A stretch of 6,658 bases of DNA from Desulfuromonadales bacterium C00003107 (GCA_001751225.1 MAXT01000021.1:1-6658), one strand, 5' to 3'. Counted from the stretch's first letter, positions 1 through 6,026 are shown. Notes: generated from the sequence alone by a model not told the origin. Made by a program: numbers and translations.

Positions 1-39
1 AGGACAGACAAATAGAATAGTCGAAGATGATTTGTGCAT
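1..39 (-). CDS. Possible 5' end of an unidentified gene downstream of leuA (partial, runs off the left edge)
   Basis: On the minus strand the leuA stop codon TGA is followed immediately by an ATG (positions 39-37). That frame stays open for the 13 codons to the window edge (MHKSSSTILFVCP). Abutting stop and start codons are common in archaeal operons. A weak ribosome-binding-like stretch, AGGTTGA, lies about 12 bases upstream inside the leuA 3' end. Thirteen codons are too few to identify a product, and this length can stay open by chance, so the call rests only on the stop/start arrangement. I see no transcription terminator between the two frames. Confidence 0.25.
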   Translation of the reverse strand, partial: MHKSSSTILFVCP

Positions 40-1536
40 TCATTCTTGCATCAACCTGTTCACCGCATTGATAAACGCCTCTACCGAAGCCATCACGATG
101 TCTTCGCGTACGCCACGTGCCGTTACAATCCTATCACCTTTCTCTACACCCACAATCACCTCTGCAAGTGCATCAGAACCGCCGGTTATCGCCTCTATCC
201 TGAAATCCTTCAACTTAACGTCGCCGCCTATTTCATCCTTTATTATCTCTTGAACCGCATGTATTACCGCATCCACTGGCCCAATCCCCATCTGCGCACT
301 CGTACATTCTTTTCCTCGTACCACCGCTTTCAACGATGCCGTGGGTATCAAATTGTTACCGGTCATCACCGAGAGCTCCTTTAGCGTTACCACTCGCTCA
401 TGCCTCGATACTTCGCCGGTTACTACCTCTGTTATCGTGAACATGTCATCATCGGTGACTTTTTTACCGCTTGCCGCAAGCTCCTTTACACGCTCAAGTA
501 TCTCCTCCAGTTGCTCTTTAGTCGGCGACACGCCGATTTCCGATAATTTCTTCTCTACCGAGTGTTTTCCCGTATGCGTCCCCAGTACAATTCGTCTCCG
601 GTGCCCCACCATCTCAGGCGTCATTATCCCCGGCTCAAATGTATCGCTCTTTTCTATTACGCCGTGTGCATGTATTCCAGATTCATGAGCGAATGCGTTT
701 TCACCTACAATGGGCCGTGTTATTGGTATTTGAATACCCGAGAAACGTTCAACAAGCTTCGCGGTCTCGAACAAGAACTCGGTCTTTATATTCGTTTTCA
801 GCCCGTATATCGAGTTCAAACCCATCACGGTCTCTGCAAGATCAGCGTTTCCTGCTCGTTCGCCCAGACCATTCACCGCTACCTGTACCTCTTTTGCACC
901 CGCTTTGACCGCAGCCAGGCTGTTCGCAACCGCAAGTCCGAAATCGTTATGGCAATGTACGCTAATCGGCGTCTTCACCGCTTGGTATATCGCACCCACC
1001 AATTCGTACATTGCAAACGGTTCCGTCACACCCACCGTATCAGGAACATTCAAGATGTCAGCCCCGCCTTCTTCCGCCGTTTTATACAGTTCTATCAGAT
1101 AATCCAACCTCGTTCGGGTCGCATCCATCGCAGAGAACATACACAAAAAGCCTTTGTCCTTGACGTACTTCGCCATCTTATATGCCTGCTCTTTTACCTC
1201 GTCCTCGCTCATCTTTGTCGTGTGTTCGCGCTGAATCTCCGATGTGGGTGCAAATATATGTATCATATCAACGCCGCAATCTACACAAGCATCTATATCC
1301 TTTGTTAATAGCCTTGCCAAGCCACATATCTTCGATGAGAGCCCCATCTCACAAATAAGCTTCACTGCTTCACTATCACGTGTCGAGCTAATAGGAAAGC
1401 CGGCTTCTATTATATCTACTCCCAATCGGTCCAACTGCTTTGCTATCGTTCTCTTCTGCTCTCGCGTAAACGCAATCCCCGGCGTTTGTTCCCCATCTCG
1501 CAGCGTCGTATCAAAGACTTCTACTATTTTCTGCAT
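40..1536 (-). CDS. leuA: 2-isopropylmalate synthase (LeuA), full length with C-terminal regulatory domain
   Basis: This enzyme condenses acetyl-CoA with 2-oxoisovalerate to give 2-isopropylmalate, the first committed step of leucine synthesis in the cytoplasm. The 498 residues match the usual archaeal length. The N-terminal TIM barrel starts with DTTLRDGEQTPG (residues 9-20), the family's acetyl-CoA/metal signature. The metal ligands are in HCHND (194-198), and NGxGERAGN (222-230) is present. HESGIHAHG (284-292) and RRRIVLGTHTGKHS (313-326) belong to the linker that shapes the active site. Residues from about 385 to 498 form a LeuA dimerisation/regulatory domain, with MGIGPVDAV (416-424), GGSDALAEV (452-460) and a terminal helix. 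That domain rules out the shorter AksA/homocitrate synthases. Citramalate synthase (CimA) has the same architecture and is the main alternative. IEAGFPIS (43-50) and NVPDTVG (163-169) favour LeuA, but substrate choice is inferred. No strong ribosome-binding site precedes the ATG. Confidence 0.88.
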   Translation of the reverse strand: MQKIVEVFDTTLRDGEQTPGIAFTREQKRTIAKQLDRLGVDIIEAGFPISSTRDSEAVKLICEMGLSSKICGLARLLTKDIDACVDCGVDMIHIFAPTSEIQREHTTKMSEDEVKEQAYKMAKYVKDKGFLCMFSAMDATRTRLDYLIELYKTAEEGGADILNVPDTVGVTEPFAMYELVGAIYQAVKTPISVHCHNDFGLAVANSLAAVKAGAKEVQVAVNGLGERAGNADLAETVMGLNSIYGLKTNIKTEFLFETAKLVERFSGIQIPITRPIVGENAFAHESGIHAHGVIEKSDTFEPGIMTPEMVGHRRRIVLGTHTGKHSVEKKLSEIGVSPTKEQLEEILERVKELAASGKKVTDDDMFTITEVVTGEVSRHERVVTLKELSVMTGNNLIPTASLKAVVRGKECTSAQMGIGPVDAVIHAVQEIIKDEIGGDVKLKDFRIEAITGGSDALAEVIVGVEKGDRIVTARGVREDIVMASVEAFINAVNRLMQE

Positions 1537-1640
1537 CTTTCATTCCCTATTCTGAATAATAAAACAAAATGTTTTTATGTGTTTAATAATCTTCACTCCA
1601 TACTAACTGGTAGTTAAAAGATAGGGGTGAAGAAGAAAAG
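1537..1640. promoter_or_regulatory. Divergent promoter region between leuA and the DUF2124-like gene
   Basis: This AT-rich 104-base gap separates two divergent genes, so it must hold both promoters. For leuA, the minus strand has TTTTATTATT (about 1556-1565), roughly 25 bases before the ATG, which would give a leaderless or nearly leaderless mRNA. A second candidate is CATAAAAACA (about 1571-1580). For the plus-strand gene, TTTAATAAT (1582-1590) would place the transcription start near 1612-1616, leaving a leader of about 25 bases that contains the ribosome-binding site. These are matches by eye to the archaeal TATA box. I recognise no repeated operator. Confidence 0.4.
1623..1630 (+). promoter_or_regulatory. 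Ribosome-binding site of the DUF2124-like gene
   Basis: AGGGGTGA is complementary to most of the archaeal 16S rRNA 3' end (AGGAGGTGA consensus). It ends 10 bases before the ATG at 1641, which supports that start codon. Confidence 0.6.
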
Positions 1641-2114
1641 ATGGAAAAGAAGGGTGGAATAGTTGGTTTTACGGGGATATTTAGAGGACTCGTGGCGGAT
1701 GTAAAAGACGGCTCTAAAGTGGTCTTCACTGGCTCGGTAGCGGTATGTACGCCATTTATAGAATTGCTTGCGTACACGGTGAGAGACAGAGGTTTTGATA
1801 TGCTATACGTACCAAAAGCGGTTGCGAGTGAAGCAAGACAGATAAAGGAGATAAAAGGAGTCGGATACAGTGCTGTTGATGAAAAAGGCGATCCGAATGG
1901 TGCTGATGCTGTGGTCGTGCTTGGTGGATTAGCAATGCCAAAGTTCGGATGTGCACCCGAAGATGTGAACAGTCTGATTGAGGAAATATCCGCAGGTAAG
2001 AATCCGAAAATCGTTGGTGTCGGGTTCATGAACATATTTGAGAAGGCGGGCTGGGATAAGAAGATAAAATTTGATACTGTGATGGATACAACTATGGAAG
2101 CCGTAGTCAAATAG
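1641..2114 (+). CDS. DUF2124-like conserved archaeal protein of unknown function
   Basis: This 157-residue soluble protein has no signal peptide or membrane segment. By memory of the family it resembles DUF2124, found mainly in methanogens and relatives, whose function is not established. Visible features are a beta-strand/turn VVFTGSVAVCTPFIELLAY (residues 27-45) holding a glycine-serine loop and one cysteine, and the segment AVVVLGGLAMPKFG (about 89-102). The alternation of hydrophobic strands (VVFTGS, AVVVLGG, KIVGVGFMN) with helices suggests a Rossmann-like alpha/beta fold. The GS and GG loops could bind a nucleotide or other phosphate-bearing ligand, but that is inference. The start is supported by AGGGGTGA upstream. 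The gene stands alone on the plus strand, followed by a T-rich terminator. The fold is clear enough to call a real gene; the family name is less certain. Confidence 0.75.
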   Translation: MEKKGGIVGFTGIFRGLVADVKDGSKVVFTGSVAVCTPFIELLAYTVRDRGFDMLYVPKAVASEARQIKEIKGVGYSAVDEKGDPNGADAVVVLGGLAMPKFGCAPEDVNSLIEEISAGKNPKIVGVGFMNIFEKAGWDKKIKFDTVMDTTMEAVVK

Positions 2115-2120
2115 ATAGCA

Positions 2121-2150
2121 GGATTTATTTTATTTTTTCTCTTTTATCTC
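2121..2150 (+). terminator. T-rich terminator after the DUF2124-like gene
   Basis: Several T-runs, including six T at 2133-2138 and four T at 2142-2145, begin about 6 bases past the stop codon with no clear hairpin. Archaeal transcription commonly ends at such tracts. The gene ahead on the right is on the opposite strand, which fits a stop here. Confidence 0.55.
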
Positions 2151-2158
2151 CTACAACA

Positions 2159-2295
2159 TGCGCCGACCGGGACTCGAACCCGAGTTAGAGGCTTTTTGCC
2201 CGCTCTCTTTGCACTTCCTTTCGTCACCGGCTCATCCTTTTGACGAATGAAAGGTCGGTTGGCAAGCCTCTGTGATACCACTACACTACCGGCGC
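2159..2295 (-). tRNA. tRNA-Gly (anticodon GCC) with a 66-base intron in the anticodon loop
   Basis: The minus strand folds into a full cloverleaf. The acceptor stem is GCGCCGG (2295-2289) paired with TCGGCGC (2166-2160), ending in one G-T pair. The discriminator is A at 2159 and no CCA is encoded. The D stem is GTG/CAC. The anticodon stem is GAGGC (5' exon) with GCCTC (3' exon, 2192-2188), and the loop carries anticodon GCC, which reads the glycine codons GGC and GGT. The T arm is TCGGG-TTCGAGT-CCCGG, with the usual TTCGA motif. Exons run 2295-2260 (36 bases) and 2193-2159 (35 bases), split at the standard archaeal site after position 37. Without removal of the intron the anticodon arm cannot form. 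Confidence 0.93.
2194..2259 (-). other. tRNA-Gly intron with bulge-helix-bulge splice site
   Basis: The splice junctions can be placed from pairing. T33 and the anticodon GCC (TGCC) pair with intron GGCA to form a 4-base-pair central helix. Three-base bulges lie on either side (A|AC at the 5' site, AAA at the 3' site), and the anticodon stem extended by a U32-A38 pair forms the outer helix. This is the form recognised by archaeal tRNA splicing endonuclease (EndA). The helix on the intron side of the second bulge is weak, about two G-C pairs. The intron body forms its own hairpin: CTTTC-A-TTCGTCA pairs with TGACGAA-A-GGAAG (plus-strand 2241-2253 with 2214-2226), with one A-A mismatch and a 14-base loop. 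Confidence 0.85.
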
Positions 2296-2312
2296 AATAA
2301 TATTCTTAGTTT

Positions 2313-2330
2313 GTATTTAAAATATAATAG
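2313..2330 (-). promoter_or_regulatory. TATA-like promoter of tRNA-Gly
   Basis: On the minus strand, TATATTTTAAATAC is centred about 25-28 bases upstream of the tRNA 5' end, the expected position for an archaeal TATA box. The run also contains minus-strand T-rich sequence that could help end transcription from the beta-CASP nuclease gene just upstream. Confidence 0.5.
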
Positions 2331-2371
2331 TTCTTTGATAAAGCTTTCTTTTTGAATGAAAGGTTTTTATT

Positions 2372-3649
2372 CTACTCTATTATAAATTCTTCCCCTATCT
2401 TTGGCGAGATCGCATCGCATTCGAAATTATCATTAATCCAGGCTGCGAATTCCTCTGTATGTTCTCCATGCACTGGGAATACAACCTCCGTTCCGTTTCC
2501 ACAAAATCGTGACACCAGTTCTTTCAGCTCTCTGTCACCCGCGTGCGCGGAGAAGTCATATTGCTCCACACCCGTATTTACTTTCACTACCTCTCCGTTT
2601 GTCTCCACACATCCTTCCTCTACTAATCTCCGTCCATTCGTGCCCTCTATCTGATACCCCGTGAGCAGCACTTTACTCTTTGGATCGTCATGCACCTTCT
2701 TCAGATAATATAGCACGGGTCCTCCGTTGAGCATCCCCGCAGTCGTTACAATCACGGACGGTTGTGAAACTGCTTTTTTACGCTTCCTCGCACTTACAAA
2801 CATCGCATCACCAAATGCGTTATTTAACTCCTCTGCATCTTTTAAGAACCGGGGATGATTCTTAAACATACGAAAAACGCTCAAACCCATTCCATCTACA
2901 TAAGGTGTAAGCCCATACGAATGTAGAATCATTACTATCTCCTGCGTCCTACCAACGGCGAAACAGGGAACAATAGCAGTGCCGCCCGCATTCAGCGTTT
3001 CTTTTATGGAATCTACAAACTCACGCTCTTGTTCCTTCCGATCTTGATGGTCCCGTCCATAATATGTACTTTCTAAAAGCAAAATGTCAGAAGAGGGGAA
3101 TTCCTCAACAGAAGCAGTTTCCATTAATCGTGTCTCTCCCATTTTTATGTCTCCGGTGTAAAGCAGACTTATAGCCTCATTCTCGTTTTTCAGATGAATA
3201 GACGAACTACCAGGGATATGTCCTGCATTAAACAATTCAAACTCATAATCTGCACCATAATCAGAACTATTTAAAGCAATCCGCTCGCCATAATCAACAT
3301 TACGTGTATGTTCACTCATTTTTATGATGTCTTCTTCGTTAAAGAAAGAAAAGCCCTGGTCTTTGCCTACTTTTATTGTATCTCTACCCAGAAGACGCGT
3401 TAAATCGCCCGTCACTGAAGTTACATATACGTTGGGAGCGGAATTGCCATGGGCATGCGTTAAACTTGGAACCATACCCGAATGGTCGAGATGCGCATGA
3501 GATACAATCACGGACTTTGGCGTTATACTGCCCACAGGGACCGCAGGGGGGTCAGAGGGTCTGAGTCCATAATCCATAACAATCTTATCATCTATCAAAA
3601 TTGCAGAACGCCCTATCTCGTCGCATCCACCAAGAAATTTTATCTTCAT
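2372..3649 (-). CDS. Beta-CASP metallo-beta-lactamase RNA nuclease, aCPSF2-like (no KH domains)
   Basis: This is a 425-residue zinc-dependent RNA nuclease related to eukaryotic CPSF73/Ysh1. Archaeal members cut or trim RNA in mRNA 3'-end formation and decay. The metal-binding motifs are in order: D26 in VMDYG, HAHLDH (51-56), H144 in GHIPGS, and D167 in YTGD. The beta-CASP insert follows, with LLLEST (E193, motif A), GRTQE (233-237), SAHAGD (367-372, motif B-type His369) and HGEHTEE (394-400, motif C His394). The protein starts directly with the lactamase fold (FLGGCDEIGRS). It lacks the N-terminal KH domains of aCPSF1, which is usually over 600 residues. The C-terminal HGEHT differs from the HGExRHL of RNase J-type proteins, so aCPSF2 is the best subgroup. 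All catalytic residues seen are intact. It starts one base after the eS1 stop (TAG-T-ATG), so translation is likely coupled. Confidence 0.9.
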   Translation of the reverse strand: MKIKFLGGCDEIGRSAILIDDKIVMDYGLRPSDPPAVPVGSITPKSVIVSHAHLDHSGMVPSLTHAHGNSAPNVYVTSVTGDLTRLLGRDTIKVGKDQGFSFFNEEDIIKMSEHTRNVDYGERIALNSSDYGADYEFELFNAGHIPGSSSIHLKNENEAISLLYTGDIKMGETRLMETASVEEFPSSDILLLESTYYGRDHQDRKEQEREFVDSIKETLNAGGTAIVPCFAVGRTQEIVMILHSYGLTPYVDGMGLSVFRMFKNHPRFLKDAEELNNAFGDAMFVSARKRKKAVSQPSVIVTTAGMLNGGPVLYYLKKVHDDPKSKVLLTGYQIEGTNGRRLVEEGCVETNGEVVKVNTGVEQYDFSAHAGDRELKELVSRFCGNGTEVVFPVHGEHTEEFAAWINDNFECDAISPKIGEEFIIE

Positions 3650-3650
3650 A

Positions 3651-4256
3651 CTATTCTGCAGCCTCTTTCCCCAGCATGGGAGTTGCTCCCCCTATGCGTT
3701 CCGTCTTGGTTACTTCGACTCGCCTCAACGGATATATCTTCTTCGCAACCTTATAGATGTCAGACGATAACTTTCCCAGTATTATCTCCTGTACATATTT
3801 GCTTAATTCTAAGCTATTTGCTCTATCCCTAATTATATCATCCACAATCTTACGTATTTGCTTTACCTGAGCGGCACTCGCCTTTTTTAACGTAAAACAA
3901 GACGATTTCACACGAATTGTCTCACCATCTTTCGTCACAACATTGATGTTTGAATCCACCTTTGAAATCCCCTTCCTCGCTAAACTCCGGAGATAACCTC
4001 CATCCATCTTATGGCCTACAAATTTTGTATAAGCCGTGGTGTGATCTACTTCATCTATCTCCATCACTAATTTCAAATTCGAATTCTTTATCATCTTGCC
4101 CGTAATGTCACCTAAAGTCATCTCTACTCGCCTGCCTATTAACTTAGATGGCTCGTCGGCTACAGTATCCGCTGCCTTCACCTCCCCAAACATCTTCGGG
4201 GCTAATATCGTATACCAACCTTTCGCTTTCCACTTATCCTTCTGCCTCTTCCTCAC
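3651..4256 (-). CDS. rps3ae: 30S ribosomal protein eS1 (S3Ae)
   Basis: eS1 is a small-subunit protein shared by archaea and eukaryotes that sits near the mRNA exit region. The 201 residues match the family length. Recognisable parts are the basic start and DKWKAKGWYTILAPKMFGE (residues 7-25), EMTLGDITGK (45-54), TTAYTKFVGHKMDGGYLRSL (73-92) with the nearby SLARKGISKVD, VKSSCFT (116-122) and KIYPLRRVEVTKTE (173-186). The start is a GTG (4256-4254). An in-frame TGA lies four codons upstream, so no ATG start is possible further out, and the next in-frame ATG would delete conserved N-terminal sequence. AGGAG followed by TGTGA lies upstream, with slightly long spacing of 14 bases from AGGAG. It is the first gene of a two-gene operon with the beta-CASP nuclease. 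Confidence 0.95.
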   Translation of the reverse strand: MRKRQKDKWKAKGWYTILAPKMFGEVKAADTVADEPSKLIGRRVEMTLGDITGKMIKNSNLKLVMEIDEVDHTTAYTKFVGHKMDGGYLRSLARKGISKVDSNINVVTKDGETIRVKSSCFTLKKASAAQVKQIRKIVDDIIRDRANSLELSKYVQEIILGKLSSDIYKVAKKIYPLRRVEVTKTERIGGATPMLGKEAAE

Positions 4257-4269
4257 CAGTACTTCTCAC

Positions 4270-4276
4270 ACTCCTT
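4270..4276 (-). promoter_or_regulatory. Ribosome-binding site before the GTG start of eS1
   Basis: The minus strand reads AAAGGAGTGTGA upstream of the GTG. AGGAG matches the anti-Shine-Dalgarno complement but sits about 14 bases from the start. An alternative register through GTGTGA shortens the spacing. It supports the GTG call because no ATG is available in frame. Confidence 0.45.
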
Positions 4277-4297
4277 TATTACTTTATTGAATCTGTC

Positions 4298-4306
4298 TCT
4301 TATAAG
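4298..4306 (-). promoter_or_regulatory. TATA-like promoter of the eS1-nuclease operon
   Basis: The minus strand carries CTTATAAGA in the gap between purQ and eS1. It lies about 45 bases before the GTG, which would give a leader of roughly 20 bases containing the ribosome-binding site. A promoter here would make purQ a separate transcription unit. Confidence 0.45.
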
Positions 4307-4317
4307 GACGAGTATCA

Positions 4318-4326
4318 CATAAAAAC
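4318..4326 (-). terminator. Short T-run after purQ
   Basis: The minus strand reads TGTTTTTATG just after the purQ stop, five T in a row and no hairpin. It is a possible weak archaeal terminator, placed ahead of the TATA-like box of the eS1 operon. Read-through into eS1 is not excluded. Confidence 0.3.
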
Positions 4327-4332
4327 ATTACC

Positions 4333-5169
4333 TCATCTACTCCGAAGATAATCTAAAACCGCCTCAAATATCATTTTTCCATCTCCTCCGCCTTCTTGCC
4401 CCCCTTCCCTCGACGCTCTCATCCACTCGTGATCGAGAGACGCATAAAAAGCCCTTTCGGGATGCGGCATCAAGCCCAATATAGTCCCTTCAGGATTACA
4501 TATCCCGGCGATATTGTATGAAGCGCCATTGGGGTTCCAGGGGTATGGAGCGTAATTGCCCGCGGGATCAACATAACGGAATACAATCTGGTCGTTCTCC
4601 TCAAGAAGCCGTATATACGCCTCCCGCTTTTCCTCCGCAATGAAGAACTTTCCCTCGGCATGTGCAGACGGGATTTTAAGGATGCTGCTCTTTTCTATTC
4701 CCCGCGTGAAGATGCAGTTACCCCTATTCTCATGCTTTATAAGTGTGGGACGGCATTCAAAACGAGCGGAATCGTTCGTTGTCAATGCAACCTGCTGTAT
4801 CGCTTTATCCTTAGATTTATCATCGCTAAATCCGGGCAGTAACCCCATTTCCACTAATACCTGAAAACCATTGCATATGCCCAATACCGGATTGCCATTC
4901 TCTATAAAATCCTCTATCTCGTTTCCTAAACTACCCCTTAGCCTCGCGGCGAATATCGCTCCTGCGCGTATATAATCGCCAGACGAGAAACCGCCGGGTA
5001 TCACCAATAAATCATAATCCTTTAAATTTCGCCTCTCTCGCTCACTTACCGCGCCTATCAATTGCTTCAGGTGCACAATCTCTGCCGCGGCACCCAACCT
5101 CTTAAAAGCATAGAAGGTCTCGAGTTCGCAGTTTGTTCCCTCTATCCGTAGAATACACACTTTCGACAT
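4333..5169 (-). CDS. purQ: Phosphoribosylformylglycinamidine synthase, glutaminase subunit (PurQ)
   Basis: PurQ is the class I glutamine amidotransferase subunit that supplies ammonia to PurL, with PurS as the third partner, to convert FGAR to FGAM in purine synthesis. Diagnostic motifs are the start VCILRIEGTNCE (residues 4-15), LLVIPGGFSSGDYIRAG (54-70), the nucleophile elbow GICNGFQ with Cys99 (97-103), and the catalytic pair His236/Glu238 in LMPHPERA (233-240). All catalytic residues are present. At 278 residues it is longer than the bacterial three-subunit PurQ (about 225-230). The extra length includes the middle section 140-215 and a glycine-rich stretch SREGGQEGGGDG (253-264) before the last helix. 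purL and purS are not in the window. The ATG is preceded by only a purine run (AGAAGAAG), and a TATA-like box about 25 bases upstream suggests a leaderless or very short-leader mRNA. Confidence 0.95.
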   Translation of the reverse strand: MSKVCILRIEGTNCELETFYAFKRLGAAAEIVHLKQLIGAVSERERRNLKDYDLLVIPGGFSSGDYIRAGAIFAARLRGSLGNEIEDFIENGNPVLGICNGFQVLVEMGLLPGFSDDKSKDKAIQQVALTTNDSARFECRPTLIKHENRGNCIFTRGIEKSSILKIPSAHAEGKFFIAEEKREAYIRLLEENDQIVFRYVDPAGNYAPYPWNPNGASYNIAGICNPEGTILGLMPHPERAFYASLDHEWMRASREGGQEGGGDGKMIFEAVLDYLRSR

Positions 5170-5271
5170 CTTCTTCTATTTCTAAGATACATTTATAATG
5201 ATGAACCATTATCATACTTTAGCATAACTTTGATGTAGATACTCGCATTAAATGGCAGTGGAGGGTGTGCT
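5170..5271. promoter_or_regulatory. Divergent promoter region between purQ and the AMMECR1 gene
   Basis: This 102-base gap holds a nearly symmetrical AT box at 5190-5200, reading CATTTATAATG-like on both strands. For purQ (minus strand CATTATAAAT) it is centred about 26 bases from the ATG, the ideal distance for a leaderless start. For the plus-strand gene the same box would start transcription near 5220 and leave a leader of about 50 bases. One shared TATA box for both directions is possible. I see no purine-responsive operator I could name. Confidence 0.4.
5260..5267 (+). promoter_or_regulatory. Ribosome-binding site of the AMMECR1 gene
   Basis: GGAGGGTG lies directly upstream of the ATG at 5272, with 7 bases between GGAGG and the start codon. 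An earlier ATG at 5252 is out of frame, so this site decides the start. Confidence 0.65.
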
Positions 5272-5841
5272 ATGTCCAGACTGACGGAAGAGGAAGGAAA
5301 AGAAGGATTAAAGCTTGCAAGGGAAGCAATAGAGGTTTATTTACGAGATAATGAGAAGATAAAACCGAAAAAGGGCTTACCTGCAAGTTTCGATGAAAAG
5401 AGGGGTGTTTTCGTCACGCTGAATAAATACGGAAATCTTCGAGGCTGTATAGGCTATCCCTACCAGGTATTTAAGCTGAAAGAAGCGATTATAGATGCAG
5501 CGATTTCTGCTGCGGTAAGCGACCCGCGATTTCCACCGGTAACGGAAGACGAGTTCGCTGATGTAACCATTGAACTTACGGTACTCGAATTACCACAGCT
5601 ATTAAAAGTAGAGCCAAAAGACCTGCCTAATCATGTGGAAATAGGCAAGCATGGATTGATAGTAAAAAAGGGAGTTTTTCAAGGGCTTTTGCTCCCGCAG
5701 GTTGCCAAAGAATATAATTGGTCGTCAGAGGAGTTTCTATGCGAATCATGCTGGAAAGCGGGCTTGCCGCAGGATGCATGGCTGGATGAAGACACCGAGG
5801 TGAGCATATTTGAAGGGCAGATATTTAAGGAGGAAGAGTAA
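5272..5841 (+). CDS. AMMECR1-domain protein
   Basis: This is a full-length single-domain AMMECR1 protein of 189 residues, a family found in archaea, bacteria and eukaryotes. Its biochemical role is still unresolved. The signature LRGCIGYP (residues 56-63) is intact, including the invariant cysteine C59. Other conserved parts are [16 protein letters not shown] (76-91), IELTVL (100-105), [20 protein letters not shown] (126-145), and [10 protein letters not shown] (157-166) with two further cysteines. There is no signal peptide or membrane segment. In other genomes AMMECR1 domains are fused to or sit beside Memo-like and radical SAM proteins; neither is in this window. Here the neighbour, 5 bases downstream, is a small two-cluster ferredoxin, so a redox link is a reasonable inference. 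The start follows from GGAGGGTG upstream. Confidence 0.93.
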   Translation: MSRLTEEEGKEGLKLAREAIEVYLRDNEKIKPKKGLPASFDEKRGVFVTLNKYGNLRGCIGYPYQVFKLKEAIIDAAISAAVSDPRFPPVTEDEFADVTIELTVLELPQLLKVEPKDLPNHVEIGKHGLIVKKGVFQGLLLPQVAKEYNWSSEEFLCESCWKAGLPQDAWLDEDTEVSIFEGQIFKEEE

Positions 5842-5846
5842 AAACG

Positions 5847-6020
5847 ATGATTAAGATAGATAGATACCGATGTGCATATTGCGGTGCGTGTGTGACGGTG
5901 TGTCCCACGGAGGCTATAAGTTTGATGGGTGTATGGATAGAGATAAAAGAAGAAGAGTGTAACAACTGTAAAGCATGCGTGAACATCTGTCCGATAGGTG
6001 CGTTAGAGATGAATCAGTAA
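5847..6020 (+). CDS. Small 2x[4Fe-4S] ferredoxin (57 residues)
   Basis: Reading the plus strand from the ATG at 5847 gives 57 residues ending in TAA. There are two classic cluster motifs: C9-x2-C12-x2-C15-x3-C19-P and C38-x2-C41-x2-C44-x3-C48-P. All eight cysteines and both prolines are present, so two [4Fe-4S] clusters are expected. The protein is an electron carrier in the cytoplasm. AGGAGG (5828-5833), inside the end of the AMMECR1 gene, serves as ribosome-binding site with 13-base spacing. The gap to AMMECR1 is 5 bases, so the two form an operon. In some methanogens a similarly small ferredoxin sits next to geranylgeranyl reductase and feeds lipid saturation; no such reductase is in this window. 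The partner here is therefore unknown, and AMMECR1 is the only operon mate visible. Confidence 0.93.
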   Translation: MIKIDRYRCAYCGACVTVCPTEAISLMGVWIEIKEEECNNCKACVNICPIGALEMNQ

Positions 6021-6026
6021 CATAAG

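Noticed and set aside
562..1308. A long plus-strand open frame of 248 codons lying across leuA.
   Set aside because: It is antisense to a gene with clear family motifs, its product is rich in Arg, His, Tyr and Cys with no recognisable domain, and it lacks a ribosome-binding site.
40..1536. leuA as a homocitrate synthase (AksA/NifV type).
   Set aside because: Those enzymes are about 400 residues and lack the C-terminal regulatory domain that is clearly present here.
1583..2110. A minus-strand open frame of 175 codons opposite the DUF2124-like gene.
   Set aside because: Its translation is a low-complexity Ser/Thr/Pro/Phe-rich shadow of the plus-strand gene, which has a ribosome-binding site and a plausible fold.
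2194..2259. The tRNA intron as a possible C/D box guide RNA, because GTGACGA resembles a C box.
   Set aside because: There is no CTGA D box in the expected place, and the GTGACGA is already used in the intron hairpin stem.
2245..2364. The 11-base repeat GAATGAAAGGT at 2245-2255 (in the tRNA intron) and 2354-2364 (after the nuclease gene), with a related 9-mer near the leuA start.
   Set aside because: Exact 11-base matches are expected by chance several times in a window this size, and the copies show no common spacing or structure.
2372..3649. The beta-CASP protein as an RNase J or aCPSF1.
   Set aside because: It has no N-terminal KH domains (aCPSF1), and its last motif is HGEHTEE instead of the HGExRHL of RNase J.
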